64,000 bases of DNA from Hymenobacter siberiensis (GTDB lineage: Bacteria > Bacteroidota > Bacteroidia > Cytophagales > Hymenobacteraceae). A model generated the notes under the pieces. That model saw nothing but the letters and a program-made list of their open reading frames with translations. It did not search any database and was not told the origin of the DNA. The stretch spans positions 558,001 to 622,000 of the forward strand of contig NZ_JAHLZZ010000001.1 of assembly GCF_018967845.1 (NCBI RefSeq), in the 5' to 3' direction. Positions 32,186 through 40,770 of the stretch are shown here, one piece after another. Every line of letters begins with the position of its first letter. The first letter of the stretch is position 1. Made by a program: the position numbers and the translations under genes.

Positions 32186-34492
32186 TCAGGGCGTGAGCGG
32201 GTAGGTATTTTTGATTAAGCGGCGATGGCTACCGGTGCCAACGTAGTAATAGACATCGGTATTGACGGGCCGGATAAGCAGGTCGTCGGCCAGCAGGTCC
32301 CGGTTTTGGTAGATGACTTCGATGCGTACGACCTCCGGCGTCACCCGGAACGGCACAATTATCCGCACCCAGTTGCCCAGCACCTCGGTGGCTTTGCGCC
32401 CATCAACCACGGTTGCGGTGGCTTCGCCTTTGGCGTTATAGGCCTTCACCTGCATGTTGCCGTAGCCATAGTCCGACTTCCCGTTCATCCACACCGAGGC
32501 TTCGTAGCGGCCGGTATCGGCGGGGGCCGGCACGGGGCCATCATACAGCGTTGAGAAACCGTCGGCGGCCTGGTAATAGGCCCCCGCCCCGAGCCGCCCC
32601 CGCCGGTCGGGCGCCTGGTCGAACGACTGCACCAGCACCCCGGCCGGGGTAGTGGCGCGCAGCCCCCCGGCGCGCACCGGCAGCGTGGGCAGCAGCGAAT
32701 CGGCCAGGATGCGCGCCCGGGGCAGGGCCGTGGCCGCCAGGGCCGCAATCGGCAGCTCGTAGAGCGAGGCCTCGGGCGTTTCCACCAGCAGGTGGCCCAG
32801 CTTGATGAGGCGCTGCTCGGCTTCGGTATAATAGTCGGGGGTGACGAGCAGCAGAATGGGCTTATCGTTGGGGAAGTGGGCCAGCAGCTCTTTGGGAACC
32901 ATGTCGCTGCTGAACAGCTGAATATGCTGCATGGCCTGGCCCACCGAAGCCCGCGATACGTAGGTGGCCAGCAGGGGCAGGCCGGTGGTGGCCGCCGCCT
33001 TATCGCCCTGGTAAATTGAGTTACTGCTTCCGCTCAGGTCAAACTTGTCAGTGCCCATATTGTAATATGGCACCGGCAGAATAGCCTGAAAATCGGAAAG
33101 CTGACGCCCTGCCCACGACAGCCGGGAAACCACGCCAGTAGCGGGGTCCAGAAAGGTGCTGGCCCCGGTGCCCACCGTCACCTGGTCGGCCTTGGTGGAT
33201 ACCTGCAGCCAGGCCTCGGTGGCCCAAAACAGCAGCAGCGGCAGCCCCACCCACGCCAGGGCGGGCACGCGCTGGCGGCGCAGGTACCGCCACATGCGGT
33301 ACAGGCAGTAGGCCGTGTAGGTAGTGGCTACGTAGTAAAAAGGCCAGGCAAAGCGGCCCAGCGAGCGGAACTGCTTCACGGGTCCCGCATGGTCCGTCAC
33401 CCACGCGAACCACTCCCACTTAAACGGCATACCGAAGGCCAGCAGCAGCAGTAGGCTGGCCGCCCACAGCCCCGTGCGCAGGTGCAGCGGCAGGGCGGGC
33501 CGCCACAGCCGCTGCCACTGGCGGCGGCGCACCACGGCCACCAGGCCCAGCACCACCGACACCGCCAGAGTGAGCGTACTCACCAGCCCGACATAGGCAA
33601 ACCCTTCATCGTTGTACTCGTCGCTCGGCCAGTGCGCCTGCCACCAGTCATGCAGGGGCCCCAGCACGGGCGTAAATACCGATTGGGTGTTGGAGATGTA
33701 CACCGTGAGCCCGTAGGGATTGGGGGGGCGGTCGGCGACGTGGTCGGTGGCCCAGATGTAGCCCCGAAACAGCAGCAGCGGCAGCAGCGCCGCCAGCACC
33801 ATGCGCCCCAGCCAGGGCCGCATACGGGGCTGCTGCCAGGCCAGCACCGCAATGTGGCCCATCAGAAAAAAGCAGCCGCAGGCCAGAAAATACAGCATCA
33901 TGCCGCCCATCAGCAGGGTGCCCACCCCAAACAGCACGTACCAGCGCCACTGCCGCGGGGCCTCCTGCATGCGGATGATGCAGTACCAGAGCAGGGGCAC
34001 GAAGCAGGCGTAGCTGAGCGAGATGTGGCCGTCGAGCCGCAGAATTTGCGGCGACATGAAGCCGATTAGCAAGGCCAGCACTGCCGCGTACAGAACCGGC
34101 AGCCGCGTGCGACGCAGAATGGCATACATCACCACCGGTGTGAAGGCGACCGAAACCAGGGGCAGCAAGTTGGTGATGGCCACCGTGTAGCGGCCCGTGG
34201 GCACCCCGTGCCGCTGCAAAAAACCCATTATGGTGGCCAGCAGGGGCTGGAGGTTGGGGTAGTTGAAATGCTCGCCGTAGGGGTAGTTCATGCCCGTGAA
34301 GCGGTTACCCACATCGTGCATGGTGTAGAAAGCCGTGGCGAAATAGCTTTGCAGCGCATCGCCGCCGTCTTTGAAAAAGTAGTCGTTCGGGTTAACCAGT
34401 ATCGGCCAGAATAGCACGGCCGTTAGCAGGGCAGCCACCAGTGCCACCCCGGCCATACCCAGCCGGTGCGCATTGCGGAAAGTTGGACTCAT
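32186..34492 (-). CDS. Large polytopic membrane protein with periplasmic C-terminal domain
   Basis: From the ATG at 34492 (MSPTFRNAHRLGMAGVALVA) the protein has 768 residues: about 11-12 membrane helices in the first 430 residues, then a soluble part of about 340. The first loop contains NDYFFKDGGDALQSYFATAF, and LDGHISLSYACFVPLLWY is further on. The soluble part ends with a beta-rich region (TGRYEASVWMNGKSDYGYGN, RIEVIYQNRDLLADDLLIRP) similar in style to carbohydrate-binding modules. The likely class is GT-C (YfhO/DUF6311-like), acting on a surface glycan; this is by architecture only. Confidence 0.7.
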   Translation of the reverse strand: MSPTFRNAHRLGMAGVALVAALLTAVLFWPILVNPNDYFFKDGGDALQSYFATAFYTMHDVGNRFTGMNYPYGEHFNYPNLQPLLATIMGFLQRHGVPTGRYTVAITNLLPLVSVAFTPVVMYAILRRTRLPVLYAAVLALLIGFMSPQILRLDGHISLSYACFVPLLWYCIIRMQEAPRQWRWYVLFGVGTLLMGGMMLYFLACGCFFLMGHIAVLAWQQPRMRPWLGRMVLAALLPLLLFRGYIWATDHVADRPPNPYGLTVYISNTQSVFTPVLGPLHDWWQAHWPSDEYNDEGFAYVGLVSTLTLAVSVVLGLVAVVRRRQWQRLWRPALPLHLRTGLWAASLLLLLAFGMPFKWEWFAWVTDHAGPVKQFRSLGRFAWPFYYVATTYTAYCLYRMWRYLRRQRVPALAWVGLPLLLFWATEAWLQVSTKADQVTVGTGASTFLDPATGVVSRLSWAGRQLSDFQAILPVPYYNMGTDKFDLSGSSNSIYQGDKAAATTGLPLLATYVSRASVGQAMQHIQLFSSDMVPKELLAHFPNDKPILLLVTPDYYTEAEQRLIKLGHLLVETPEASLYELPIAALAATALPRARILADSLLPTLPVRAGGLRATTPAGVLVQSFDQAPDRRGRLGAGAYYQAADGFSTLYDGPVPAPADTGRYEASVWMNGKSDYGYGNMQVKAYNAKGEATATVVDGRKATEVLGNWVRIIVPFRVTPEVVRIEVIYQNRDLLADDLLIRPVNTDVYYYVGTGSHRRLIKNTYPLTP

Positions 34493-34651
34493 ACGGAAAG
34501 GAATACGTGGCCGGTAGACCGTCTGGAAACAGCAAAGAATACCGGACACTTTTCAGCCCGCTTTCAAATGCGGCCTGAATACTCGGTATTTACACGCTTC
34601 AAAACTACAGCCCAATCCCCGAGCCCGCATTATTCATCCGGGTTGCGCTTC

Positions 34652-34659
34652 TACTTTTG
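34652..34659 (+). promoter_or_regulatory. Candidate -7 box (TACTTTTG) upstream of the GH16 gene
   Basis: TACTTTTG matches TAnnTTTG and lies 89 nt before the preferred GH16 start (34749), or 23 nt before an alternative in-frame ATG (34683). The 256-nt gap 34493-34748 holds no gene and no inverted repeat that I can see. Confidence 0.4.
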
Positions 34660-34748
34660 CCCATAGGCTAGCAGCCCGAGCAATGACTTCGGGCGAATCC
34701 TCCAGGCACCAGCTCTGCATCGCCTCCTGCTCCTTCCCTGCATTTGCC

Positions 34749-36101
34749 ATGGCGCTGAATTCCGTAATCCGAGCTATTGTTCTCATCCTCCTGCTGGGAG
34801 CCGGCACCCTCCCCGGCAGGGCCCAGGGCCCGGTGAACTACGCCAACTGGCGCCTGGAATGGGCCGAAGAATTCAATACGCCCATCGATACCGCCAAGCT
34901 GGCCGAGCGGTGGCGCTTCTTCTATCCCTGGGGCCACGTCATCAACCCATCGTTTGAGGCGGGCTACTACACCGGCGAGGGCCTGCATACCGGCGACGGC
35001 CTGCTCAACATGACCATGACCGAGCTGGCCGAGCCGCGGCCCTACCGAGGCAAAAACATGCGCTACGATACCCCCATGCTCATGAGCCGGCACCCCGTTG
35101 ATTCGCTCCTGCCCTACAACTGCCACGCCGGCGAGGGCTTCAGCTACGGGCTGTTTGAGGTGCGGCTACGGCAGCCCCTGCACCGGGAATCATTTCCCGC
35201 GTTCTGGCTCTTTGGGGGGGTTCCTGATGAGATTGACATCTTCGAAGCCGCCGCCGACAACTTCAGCAATAATTTTCATCTGGCGGCGAACGAGTACTGG
35301 CGGCCATCGAGGCAAAAATCGATGGATTGCCAGTGCGAATATTACAACGTGGACCCCTCCGGCAACCTGCACGACCAGTTTCATACCTACGGCATGAGCT
35401 GGATGCCCGACGGGGTTATTTTCTATTACGACGGCATTCCCATTCGCCACGAAACCCGGTACATTCCGACCGGTTGCGGCATGGCCGTTATCCTGAATCT
35501 GGGCGTGGTCGACTGGGCCCGGCATGCCACCGATACCATGGCCGTCGATTACATCCGCATCTACCGGCCCCGCCGGCTGCCGCCCGTGCCCGTGGTGCAG
35601 CGCCCGGGAGCCGAGTACCCGCACAACGAACAGGACTGGATGCCGGCCGAAACGCAGCCCGGCCGGGCCGACCAGGCCACCCGCCAGGACTGGCTACTGG
35701 CCCCGGCCCGCCGCGCCCCGCAGCAGCTCACGCTTCAGCTCACGGACAACTATAATCCGACCTGCGATTTGCACATGTCGCTGCCCGTAGCCGGCCGCTG
35801 GGCCCCCACCTGGACGCAAACCTATGGCACCCCCGAGCTGCGCGTGCGCATTCCCGCGCCCGACTCGCTGCATTGGACAATGCGTGATGCCTTTGGACAA
35901 TTTGTTGGCAGTGGCACCAGCCCGGGCGGCAGTACGTGGCGGCCCTGCCTGGCGGCCCTGCCGCCCGGGGCCTACGCCCTGCACCTGCGCCAGGGCGCGG
36001 CAGCTACTGTGCAGCCCCTCAACATCATAGGCCGGGCCGTCCATTCGGCGCCCGATAGTGTGTGGCAGAAGCCGGCCATAGTCCCACTGGACGCCGAATG
36101 A
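34749..36101 (+). CDS. Secreted GH16-family glycoside hydrolase
   Basis: From the ATG at 34749 the protein has 450 residues with a signal peptide (IRAIVLILLLGAG.. RAQ). The GH16 fold is marked by WRLEWAEEFNTP near 34, GEGFSYGLFEVRLRQP near 128, and the catalytic EIDIFE (Glu161 nucleophile, Asp163, Glu166 acid/base), then FHTYGMSWMPDGVIFYYDG and AVDYIRIYRP. Family members cut beta-glucans, agar, carrageenan and similar polymers; the substrate cannot be chosen. The last 140 residues are an extra beta-rich domain (LTLQLTDNYNPTCDLHMSLP) of unknown role. An ATG at 34683 would add 22 polar residues before the signal peptide. Its setting among glycosyltransferases suggests trimming or release of the strain's own polysaccharide. 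Confidence 0.88.
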   Translation: MALNSVIRAIVLILLLGAGTLPGRAQGPVNYANWRLEWAEEFNTPIDTAKLAERWRFFYPWGHVINPSFEAGYYTGEGLHTGDGLLNMTMTELAEPRPYRGKNMRYDTPMLMSRHPVDSLLPYNCHAGEGFSYGLFEVRLRQPLHRESFPAFWLFGGVPDEIDIFEAAADNFSNNFHLAANEYWRPSRQKSMDCQCEYYNVDPSGNLHDQFHTYGMSWMPDGVIFYYDGIPIRHETRYIPTGCGMAVILNLGVVDWARHATDTMAVDYIRIYRPRRLPPVPVVQRPGAEYPHNEQDWMPAETQPGRADQATRQDWLLAPARRAPQQLTLQLTDNYNPTCDLHMSLPVAGRWAPTWTQTYGTPELRVRIPAPDSLHWTMRDAFGQFVGSGTSPGGSTWRPCLAALPPGAYALHLRQGAAATVQPLNIIGRAVHSAPDSVWQKPAIVPLDAE

Positions 36102-36311
36102 GCTGCCCTGCCCGCACCGGGGGCCCGGGGCCGGCTGCTCCCTTTTTTCGACGGTCCGCAACCCGGCATCTGGTGGTAGTTGCCAAATTTACAATTCCTT
36201 ATTTCCCCGTATTTATTAGTGCGGGCTACTAATTCTCGTTCGGCCAAGAGCAGGGTGAGTGGGCTGAATGCTGTAGTTTTACCCCCATTATTCTCCATCC
36301 ACTTTAATACA

Positions 36312-36863
36312 ATGAGAAAAAATATTCTCAATTCGCTGGTCGTACTGGCCGGCACCAGTCTGCTGTTAGTTTCCTGCTCCAAAGACGAAGACAAGGTGAA
36401 GGGCACCCTGGTAACCCACAACGATTTTGAAGCGGTACTGGGCTGGGGCGGCACCACCGACATTAGCGTGAACACCGAAAAGGCCCATTCGGGCAAATAT
36501 TCGATAAAAACCGGGCCGCAGAACGAGTATGCCTACACCTACTCGCAGACCCTGGGCCAGATGAGCCCGACGAAAATAAAGGAGCTGACCCTCTCGGCCT
36601 GGGTTTGGGTGCCCAACGCGCAGGCGTCCAGCACCCTGGTGGTTTCCATCAACCACTCCACCATGGTGAACACGGCAGTATACTACGGTGGCATCGACCT
36701 GAGCAAAGACGTGACCAAGTACAAGAGCTGGCAGCACGTGTCGAAGACCTTTACCCTGCCCGATTCGGTGCAGTCGACCAATCACCTGAAATGCTACCTG
36801 TGGCGGGCCGGCAACAGCGAATCGGTCTATGTTGATGATATGACCCTGAGCGTTGGCGAATAA
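36312..36863 (+). CDS. Lipoprotein, tandem paralog 1
   Basis: The 183-residue protein has a lipoprotein signal with lipobox LLLVSC near 16-21 followed by SKDEDK. The mature part has a beta-sandwich character: LVTHNDFEAVLGWGG, AHSGKYSIKTGPQNEYAYTY, ELTLSAWVWVP, and a C-terminal YVDDMTLSV, resembling carbohydrate-binding modules that start with a bound-ion loop. The following gene encodes a clear paralog and overlaps it by 11 nt. Likely an outer-membrane or periplasmic glycan-binding lipoprotein. A TAGTTTTA sequence near 36272 resembles a -7 box with one mismatch. Confidence 0.8.
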   Translation: MRKNILNSLVVLAGTSLLLVSCSKDEDKVKGTLVTHNDFEAVLGWGGTTDISVNTEKAHSGKYSIKTGPQNEYAYTYSQTLGQMSPTKIKELTLSAWVWVPNAQASSTLVVSINHSTMVNTAVYYGGIDLSKDVTKYKSWQHVSKTFTLPDSVQSTNHLKCYLWRAGNSESVYVDDMTLSVGE

Positions 36864-37410
36864 ACTTCTCCGAAAAATCGGCCGGCTGGCCGCAGCGGGG
36901 CTCCTGTGCTTCGTTGCGGCCTGCTCCGGGTCCGACGCCGGCCATTGGGTGGGCGACTACGTGACGGACAACGACTTTGAGGCCATGCGCGGCTGGCTGC
37001 CCGATGCCTCCAGCCTCACCCGCGACCACGCGCACTCCGGGCAGTTTGCCACCTACGTGGGCCCCGAGCGCGAATACGGCCTGACCTTCGACCTGCCCCT
37101 GCGCGATGCCAGCGTGCACACGCTCAAGGGTGTGGCCGTGGAAGCCTGGGTGTATCTGCCCACGCCGGAGGCCGCCGCTTCGCTCGAAGTGCAGGTGCCC
37201 CTGGCCGGCCCCGACAGCCGCATGGGCTTTGCGGGCAGCATCAAGCTGGCCGACCAGGTGAAGGAAACCGCGAAGTGGACCCGCGTCCGGCAGGAGTTTG
37301 CCTTTCCGGCGGGCCTGCCCGGCGATGCGCACCTGCGCATTTTCCTGTGGCGCAATGCTACCCAGGCAACGGCTTACCTTGACGACTTGCGGGTGAAGGC
37401 CCTGGAGTAA
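36853..37410 (+). CDS. Lipoprotein, tandem paralog 2
   Basis: A 185-residue lipoprotein starting at a TTG (36853) that overlaps the previous stop (TTGGCGAATAA). The lipobox is LCFVAAC. The mature sequence aligns throughout with its neighbour: YVTDNDFEAMRGWLPDA, AHSGQFATYVGPEREYGLTF, AVEAWVYLPTPEAAASLEVQ, RIFLWRNATQATAYLDDLRV. The pair therefore arose by tandem duplication and has diverged well beyond nucleotide similarity. The overlap implies translational coupling. Role unknown; the context is glycan synthesis. Confidence 0.78.
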   Translation: MANKLLRKIGRLAAAGLLCFVAACSGSDAGHWVGDYVTDNDFEAMRGWLPDASSLTRDHAHSGQFATYVGPEREYGLTFDLPLRDASVHTLKGVAVEAWVYLPTPEAAASLEVQVPLAGPDSRMGFAGSIKLADQVKETAKWTRVRQEFAFPAGLPGDAHLRIFLWRNATQATAYLDDLRVKALE

Positions 37411-37455
37411 TTGCTGCCGGGCCGGCACGTTGCGCGGGCCACATCCTTTCTGCTG

Positions 37456-38826
37456 ATGCGTTTTCTTCCAACTTTGGGGGCCGTGGGCCCATTCCGGCGC
37501 GCCTGGCTGTGGCAAGGGGGGCTCTACCTCAGCTTCTGGGCCGAGCTGCGCCTGTTCACCGACCTGCGCCTGAACTATGGCCCGTTTCTGAACCCGGTGC
37601 TGTTCTACCTGTCCTCGGTGTTCCTGTGCGGGTTTGCGGCCCTCTACTGGCTCGACCGCCCCGTGGCCCCGGCCGATGCGGAGCGCACCAGCCGCCGCTT
37701 TCCGCTGGCCTGGATTGGGCTGTTGCTCGGTGCCGTGCAGGTGCTTTATGTGCAGGCCCCGATTATTGCGACGCAGGCCATCGACGTGCGCTCGTCCGAC
37801 ATCATCCCTATTCTCCAGGCCGACGTGAGCCGGTTTCGCGCGGGCGAGGTGGTGTACCGCTACATCACCACCCTGCCGTACCCGCTGTTTCCGAACCACT
37901 TACCGCTCCAGTGGCTGCCCTACGTACCCGCCGACCAGCTGGGCATCGACTACCGCTGGTGGGCGCTGGGCATTTTGCTGTTGGTGGGGTTTGGCGCTTA
38001 CCAGGCCACGCTGGCGCGGCAGCCCCTCAGCCTGGTCAATTTCCTGCTCAAGGTGGCCCTGCCAGCCTACGTGCTCTACCGCCTCATCTCCCGCGATGGG
38101 CAGCTGTACGCGCACCCCGTCGAGCCCACCATCATTGCCTACTACTGCATTCTGGCGGCCAGCGTGCTGAGCCGGTCGGCGCTGTTGCAGGGGGCCGCCC
38201 TGGTGCTGTGCCTGTTATCGCGCTACTCGGTGGTGTTCTGGGTGCCGTTTTATTTGTGGGTGCTGTGGCGTGAGGAGGGCCGCCGCCACGCCCTGTTAGT
38301 GGCCGGGCTGGTGCTGGCCGGCATCGTGGGCATTTACGTGGTGCCCTTCCTGAGCAAAGACTGGACGATTTTCACCCACGCGCTGAGCGAATACCGCATT
38401 TCGACCCTCGGCGAGTGGGGCCGCACCGACGGGGCCGGGGGCCTGCCGCCGCAGCTCTTCGGCGGCGTGGGCCTGGCCGCGTGGTTCTTCACCTACGGCC
38501 CCGATGATTTGAATGCCCGCATCAGCCTTATTCAGGCGGCCGATGCCCTGCTTTCAATAGGAGCGGTGGTGCTGGCGGCCGGGGTTTACTACTACTTCCG
38601 CCACCGCTTCGACTACCGCATTTTCGCCCTCATCGCGCTAAAGTTCTACCTGGCCACGTTCTACGCTTTTATCCAGACGCCCTACGCCTACCTGGAGTCG
38701 CTGGGCCTGTTCATTTCGGTATTTGTGGTGATGATGACCGGGGCCGGGCTGGCCACCACCACGCCCCGGGCCGATAAGCGCGCGCCGGCGGTCCTGCCGC
38801 CGCTGGTGCCGGCCACCGCCGCGTAG
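37456..38826 (+). CDS. Polytopic GT-C-like membrane protein
   Basis: From the ATG at 37456 (MRFLPTLGAVGPF) the protein has 456 residues and about ten membrane segments. A loop holds AIDVRSSDIIPILQADVSRF, another VEPTIIAYYCILAAS, with the Asp/Glu and aromatic residues expected near a GT-C active site, but no signature is decisive. It follows the two lipoproteins on the same strand (45-nt gap) and probably shares their transcript. Likely a lipid-linked-sugar-dependent glycosyltransferase or flippase-like protein. Confidence 0.65.
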   Translation: MRFLPTLGAVGPFRRAWLWQGGLYLSFWAELRLFTDLRLNYGPFLNPVLFYLSSVFLCGFAALYWLDRPVAPADAERTSRRFPLAWIGLLLGAVQVLYVQAPIIATQAIDVRSSDIIPILQADVSRFRAGEVVYRYITTLPYPLFPNHLPLQWLPYVPADQLGIDYRWWALGILLLVGFGAYQATLARQPLSLVNFLLKVALPAYVLYRLISRDGQLYAHPVEPTIIAYYCILAASVLSRSALLQGAALVLCLLSRYSVVFWVPFYLWVLWREEGRRHALLVAGLVLAGIVGIYVVPFLSKDWTIFTHALSEYRISTLGEWGRTDGAGGLPPQLFGGVGLAAWFFTYGPDDLNARISLIQAADALLSIGAVVLAAGVYYYFRHRFDYRIFALIALKFYLATFYAFIQTPYAYLESLGLFISVFVVMMTGAGLATTTPRADKRAPAVLPPLVPATAA

Positions 38827-38834
38827 GACCGCCA

Positions 38835-39020
38835 GGCTTACCCGCTTGGCGCGGTACTTCATAGCTCTACTTTGGCAGGTTGTCGGTTGGGTGTAGGGGC
38901 GGGGCTTGCCCCCGCCCGTTGTTCGCGCCATTCCGACGGATTTCGTTCAACGATGGGCGGGGACAAGCCCCGCCCCTACACCCAACCGACATATGAAGTA
39001 CCGAGCCAAGCGGGTAAGCC
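38835..39020. repeat. Double-arm inverted repeat filling a convergent gap
   Basis: Outer arms 38835-38863 and 38992-39020 (GGCTTACCCGCTTGGCGCGG..) pair with one mismatch. Inner arms 38881-38921 and 38948-38991 (TGTCGGTTGGGTGTAGGGGC..) pair almost completely. Seventeen unpaired bases separate the left arms; the right arms abut. The element occupies nearly all of the 201 nt between two convergent genes. Confidence 0.9.
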
Positions 39021-39027
39021 CGGCGGC

Positions 39028-39771
39028 CTACTGACCCAGCAGGCCGTATTTAATGATGCAATAGATGGCCCGAAACCCATCGCGCCAGCCAATTTTTTTG
39101 CCCTCGGCGTAAGTGCGACCGTAGTAGCTGATGCCGACTTCGTAAATGCGGGTGTCCTTCACCCGGGCCACTTTGGCGGTTACCTCGGGCTCGAAGCCGA
39201 ACCGGTTTTCGACCAGCACCAGGCCCTGAATGATGTCGCGCCGAAACATCTTGTAGCAGGTTTCCATGTCGGTCAGGTTCAGGTCGGTCATCATGTTCGA
39301 CATGAAGGTGAGCATCTTGTTGCCGATGCTGTGCCAGAAGAACAGGATGCGGTGCGGGTTGCCGCCCATAAACCGGGAGCCGAATACCACGTCGGCAAAG
39401 CCCTTCAATACCGGTCTTATCAACAGGTTATATTCCTCGGGGTCATACTCCAGGTCGGCATCCTGAATGATGACGTAGTCGCCGGTAGCCTCGCGGATGC
39501 CGGTGTGCAGCGCCGCGCCCTTGCCCTTGTTTTCGGGGTGCTCCAGCAGGCGCAGGCCCATTTCGGGGTAGCGCGCCGCGTAGGCCCGAATGCGCTCGCC
39601 GGAAGCATCCGTTGAGCAGTCGTTGACGAGAATAATTTCCTTGCCGATATTATTCACCAGCTTCAGCTCGCGCAGCAAATCCAGAATCTGGTGAATAGTG
39701 CGGGCCTCGTTGTAGACCGGAATAACGATGGAAAGCGTATCGAATTTTACCACAGGAAAAAGGTTGGGCAC
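39028..39771 (-). CDS. GT2-family glycosyltransferase (dolichyl-phosphate-mannose-synthase-like)
   Basis: A 247-residue soluble or peripheral GT-A enzyme: [49 protein letters not shown], and [17 protein letters not shown] (DxD motif), then GSRFMGG and [11 protein letters not shown]. It lacks the C-terminal membrane helices of the 31074 enzyme. It probably charges a polyprenyl phosphate with a sugar for the GT-C proteins around it. The start is a GTG at 39771; no nearby ATG gives an intact N-terminal strand. Confidence 0.9.
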   Translation of the reverse strand: MPNLFPVVKFDTLSIVIPVYNEARTIHQILDLLRELKLVNNIGKEIILVNDCSTDASGERIRAYAARYPEMGLRLLEHPENKGKGAALHTGIREATGDYVIIQDADLEYDPEEYNLLIRPVLKGFADVVFGSRFMGGNPHRILFFWHSIGNKMLTFMSNMMTDLNLTDMETCYKMFRRDIIQGLVLVENRFGFEPEVTAKVARVKDTRIYEVGISYYGRTYAEGKKIGWRDGFRAIYCIIKYGLLGQ

Positions 39772-39854
39772 GACAAAGGAGCCGTAAAGCTAGTGGTTCG
39801 CTGTTGGTTGCCGAGCTTTTTTTAAGCACCGGACTAACAACTGAAAACGAACAC

Positions 39855-40646
39855 CTATAGCGTGCCCGTGCGGCCCCCATCCACGGGCACGCTGGTGCCG
39901 GTGATGTAGCCGGCCGCCGGCGAGGCCAGAAATGCGACAGCCGCCGCTACATCTTCGGCCAGGCCAAAGCGGCGGGCCGGGATGGCTTTCAGCATGTCGG
40001 CTTCGATGGCCGCGGTGGTCTGGCCGGTCTGGGCCGTTTTTTTCTCGATGAGGGACGTGTGGCGCTGAGTAAGGGTGGCGCCGGGCAGCACATTGTTCAC
40101 AGTGATGCCGTGGGGGCCCAGCTCGTTGGCCAGGGTTTTGGCCCAGCTGGCCACCGCCCCGCGAATAGTATTGCTCACGCCCAGGCCAGCCAACGGAATC
40201 TTAACCGAGGTGCTCACAATGTTGATAATGCGCCCGAAGCCGGCGGCCCGCATGCCCGGCACCACCGCCTGCGCCAGCAAGTGATTGCAGATAACATGCT
40301 GGTTAAAAGCTATTAGCAGGGCGTCTATCGGGGCATCGAGCAAGGGGCCACCGGCCGGTCCACCCGTGTTGTTCACCAGAATCTGAAAGCCATTGGCGTG
40401 TGTGGCCAGGTAGGCCTGCACCACCTCGGCCAAGTGGCTGGGGGCGTCGAAATCGGCTACCAGGTAGTCGTGGGTCTGGCCGGCGGGTATGGGCAGGGCG
40501 GCGGCCACTTCGCGCAGCGTGGTTTCGTTGCGGGCCAGCAGCGTGACGGTAGCGCCCTGGGCCGCGAGGGCTTCGGCCACGGCACGGCCGATACCTTGCG
40601 TGGAGCCGCCCACCAGGGCGCAGCGGGAGGAGAGAGGAAGGGCCAT
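39855..40646 (-). CDS. Atypical short-chain dehydrogenase lacking Tyr-x3-Lys
   Basis: The 263-residue protein from the ATG at 40646 has the SDR cofactor motif GGSTQGIGRAVAEAL, the LVNNTGGPAGGPL stretch (NNxG), and C-terminal GLAEDVAAAVAFLASPAAGYITG. After INIVSTSVKIPLAGLG the sequence reads VSNTIRGAVASWAK, so the catalytic Tyr and Lys are Ser and Arg. This is a known divergent SDR group with GLSNTxR-type active sites. Its reaction is unknown. It is the nearest minus-strand gene to the kynurenine-pathway genes, but no operon joins them. Confidence 0.85.
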   Translation of the reverse strand: MALPLSSRCALVGGSTQGIGRAVAEALAAQGATVTLLARNETTLREVAAALPIPAGQTHDYLVADFDAPSHLAEVVQAYLATHANGFQILVNNTGGPAGGPLLDAPIDALLIAFNQHVICNHLLAQAVVPGMRAAGFGRIINIVSTSVKIPLAGLGVSNTIRGAVASWAKTLANELGPHGITVNNVLPGATLTQRHTSLIEKKTAQTGQTTAAIEADMLKAIPARRFGLAEDVAAAVAFLASPAAGYITGTSVPVDGGRTGTL

Positions 40647-40770
40647 AGTCAGGGGCTGGGGATGGGGCAAAGGGGATTGAGATGTTGCTTTGTAGCGGAG
40701 CTCGCGCAGGCGGGTTCAACGGGCCTGCAAGCCAGCCGGCGGCTTCCCGCTCATTCTACGCGTTTATTCC

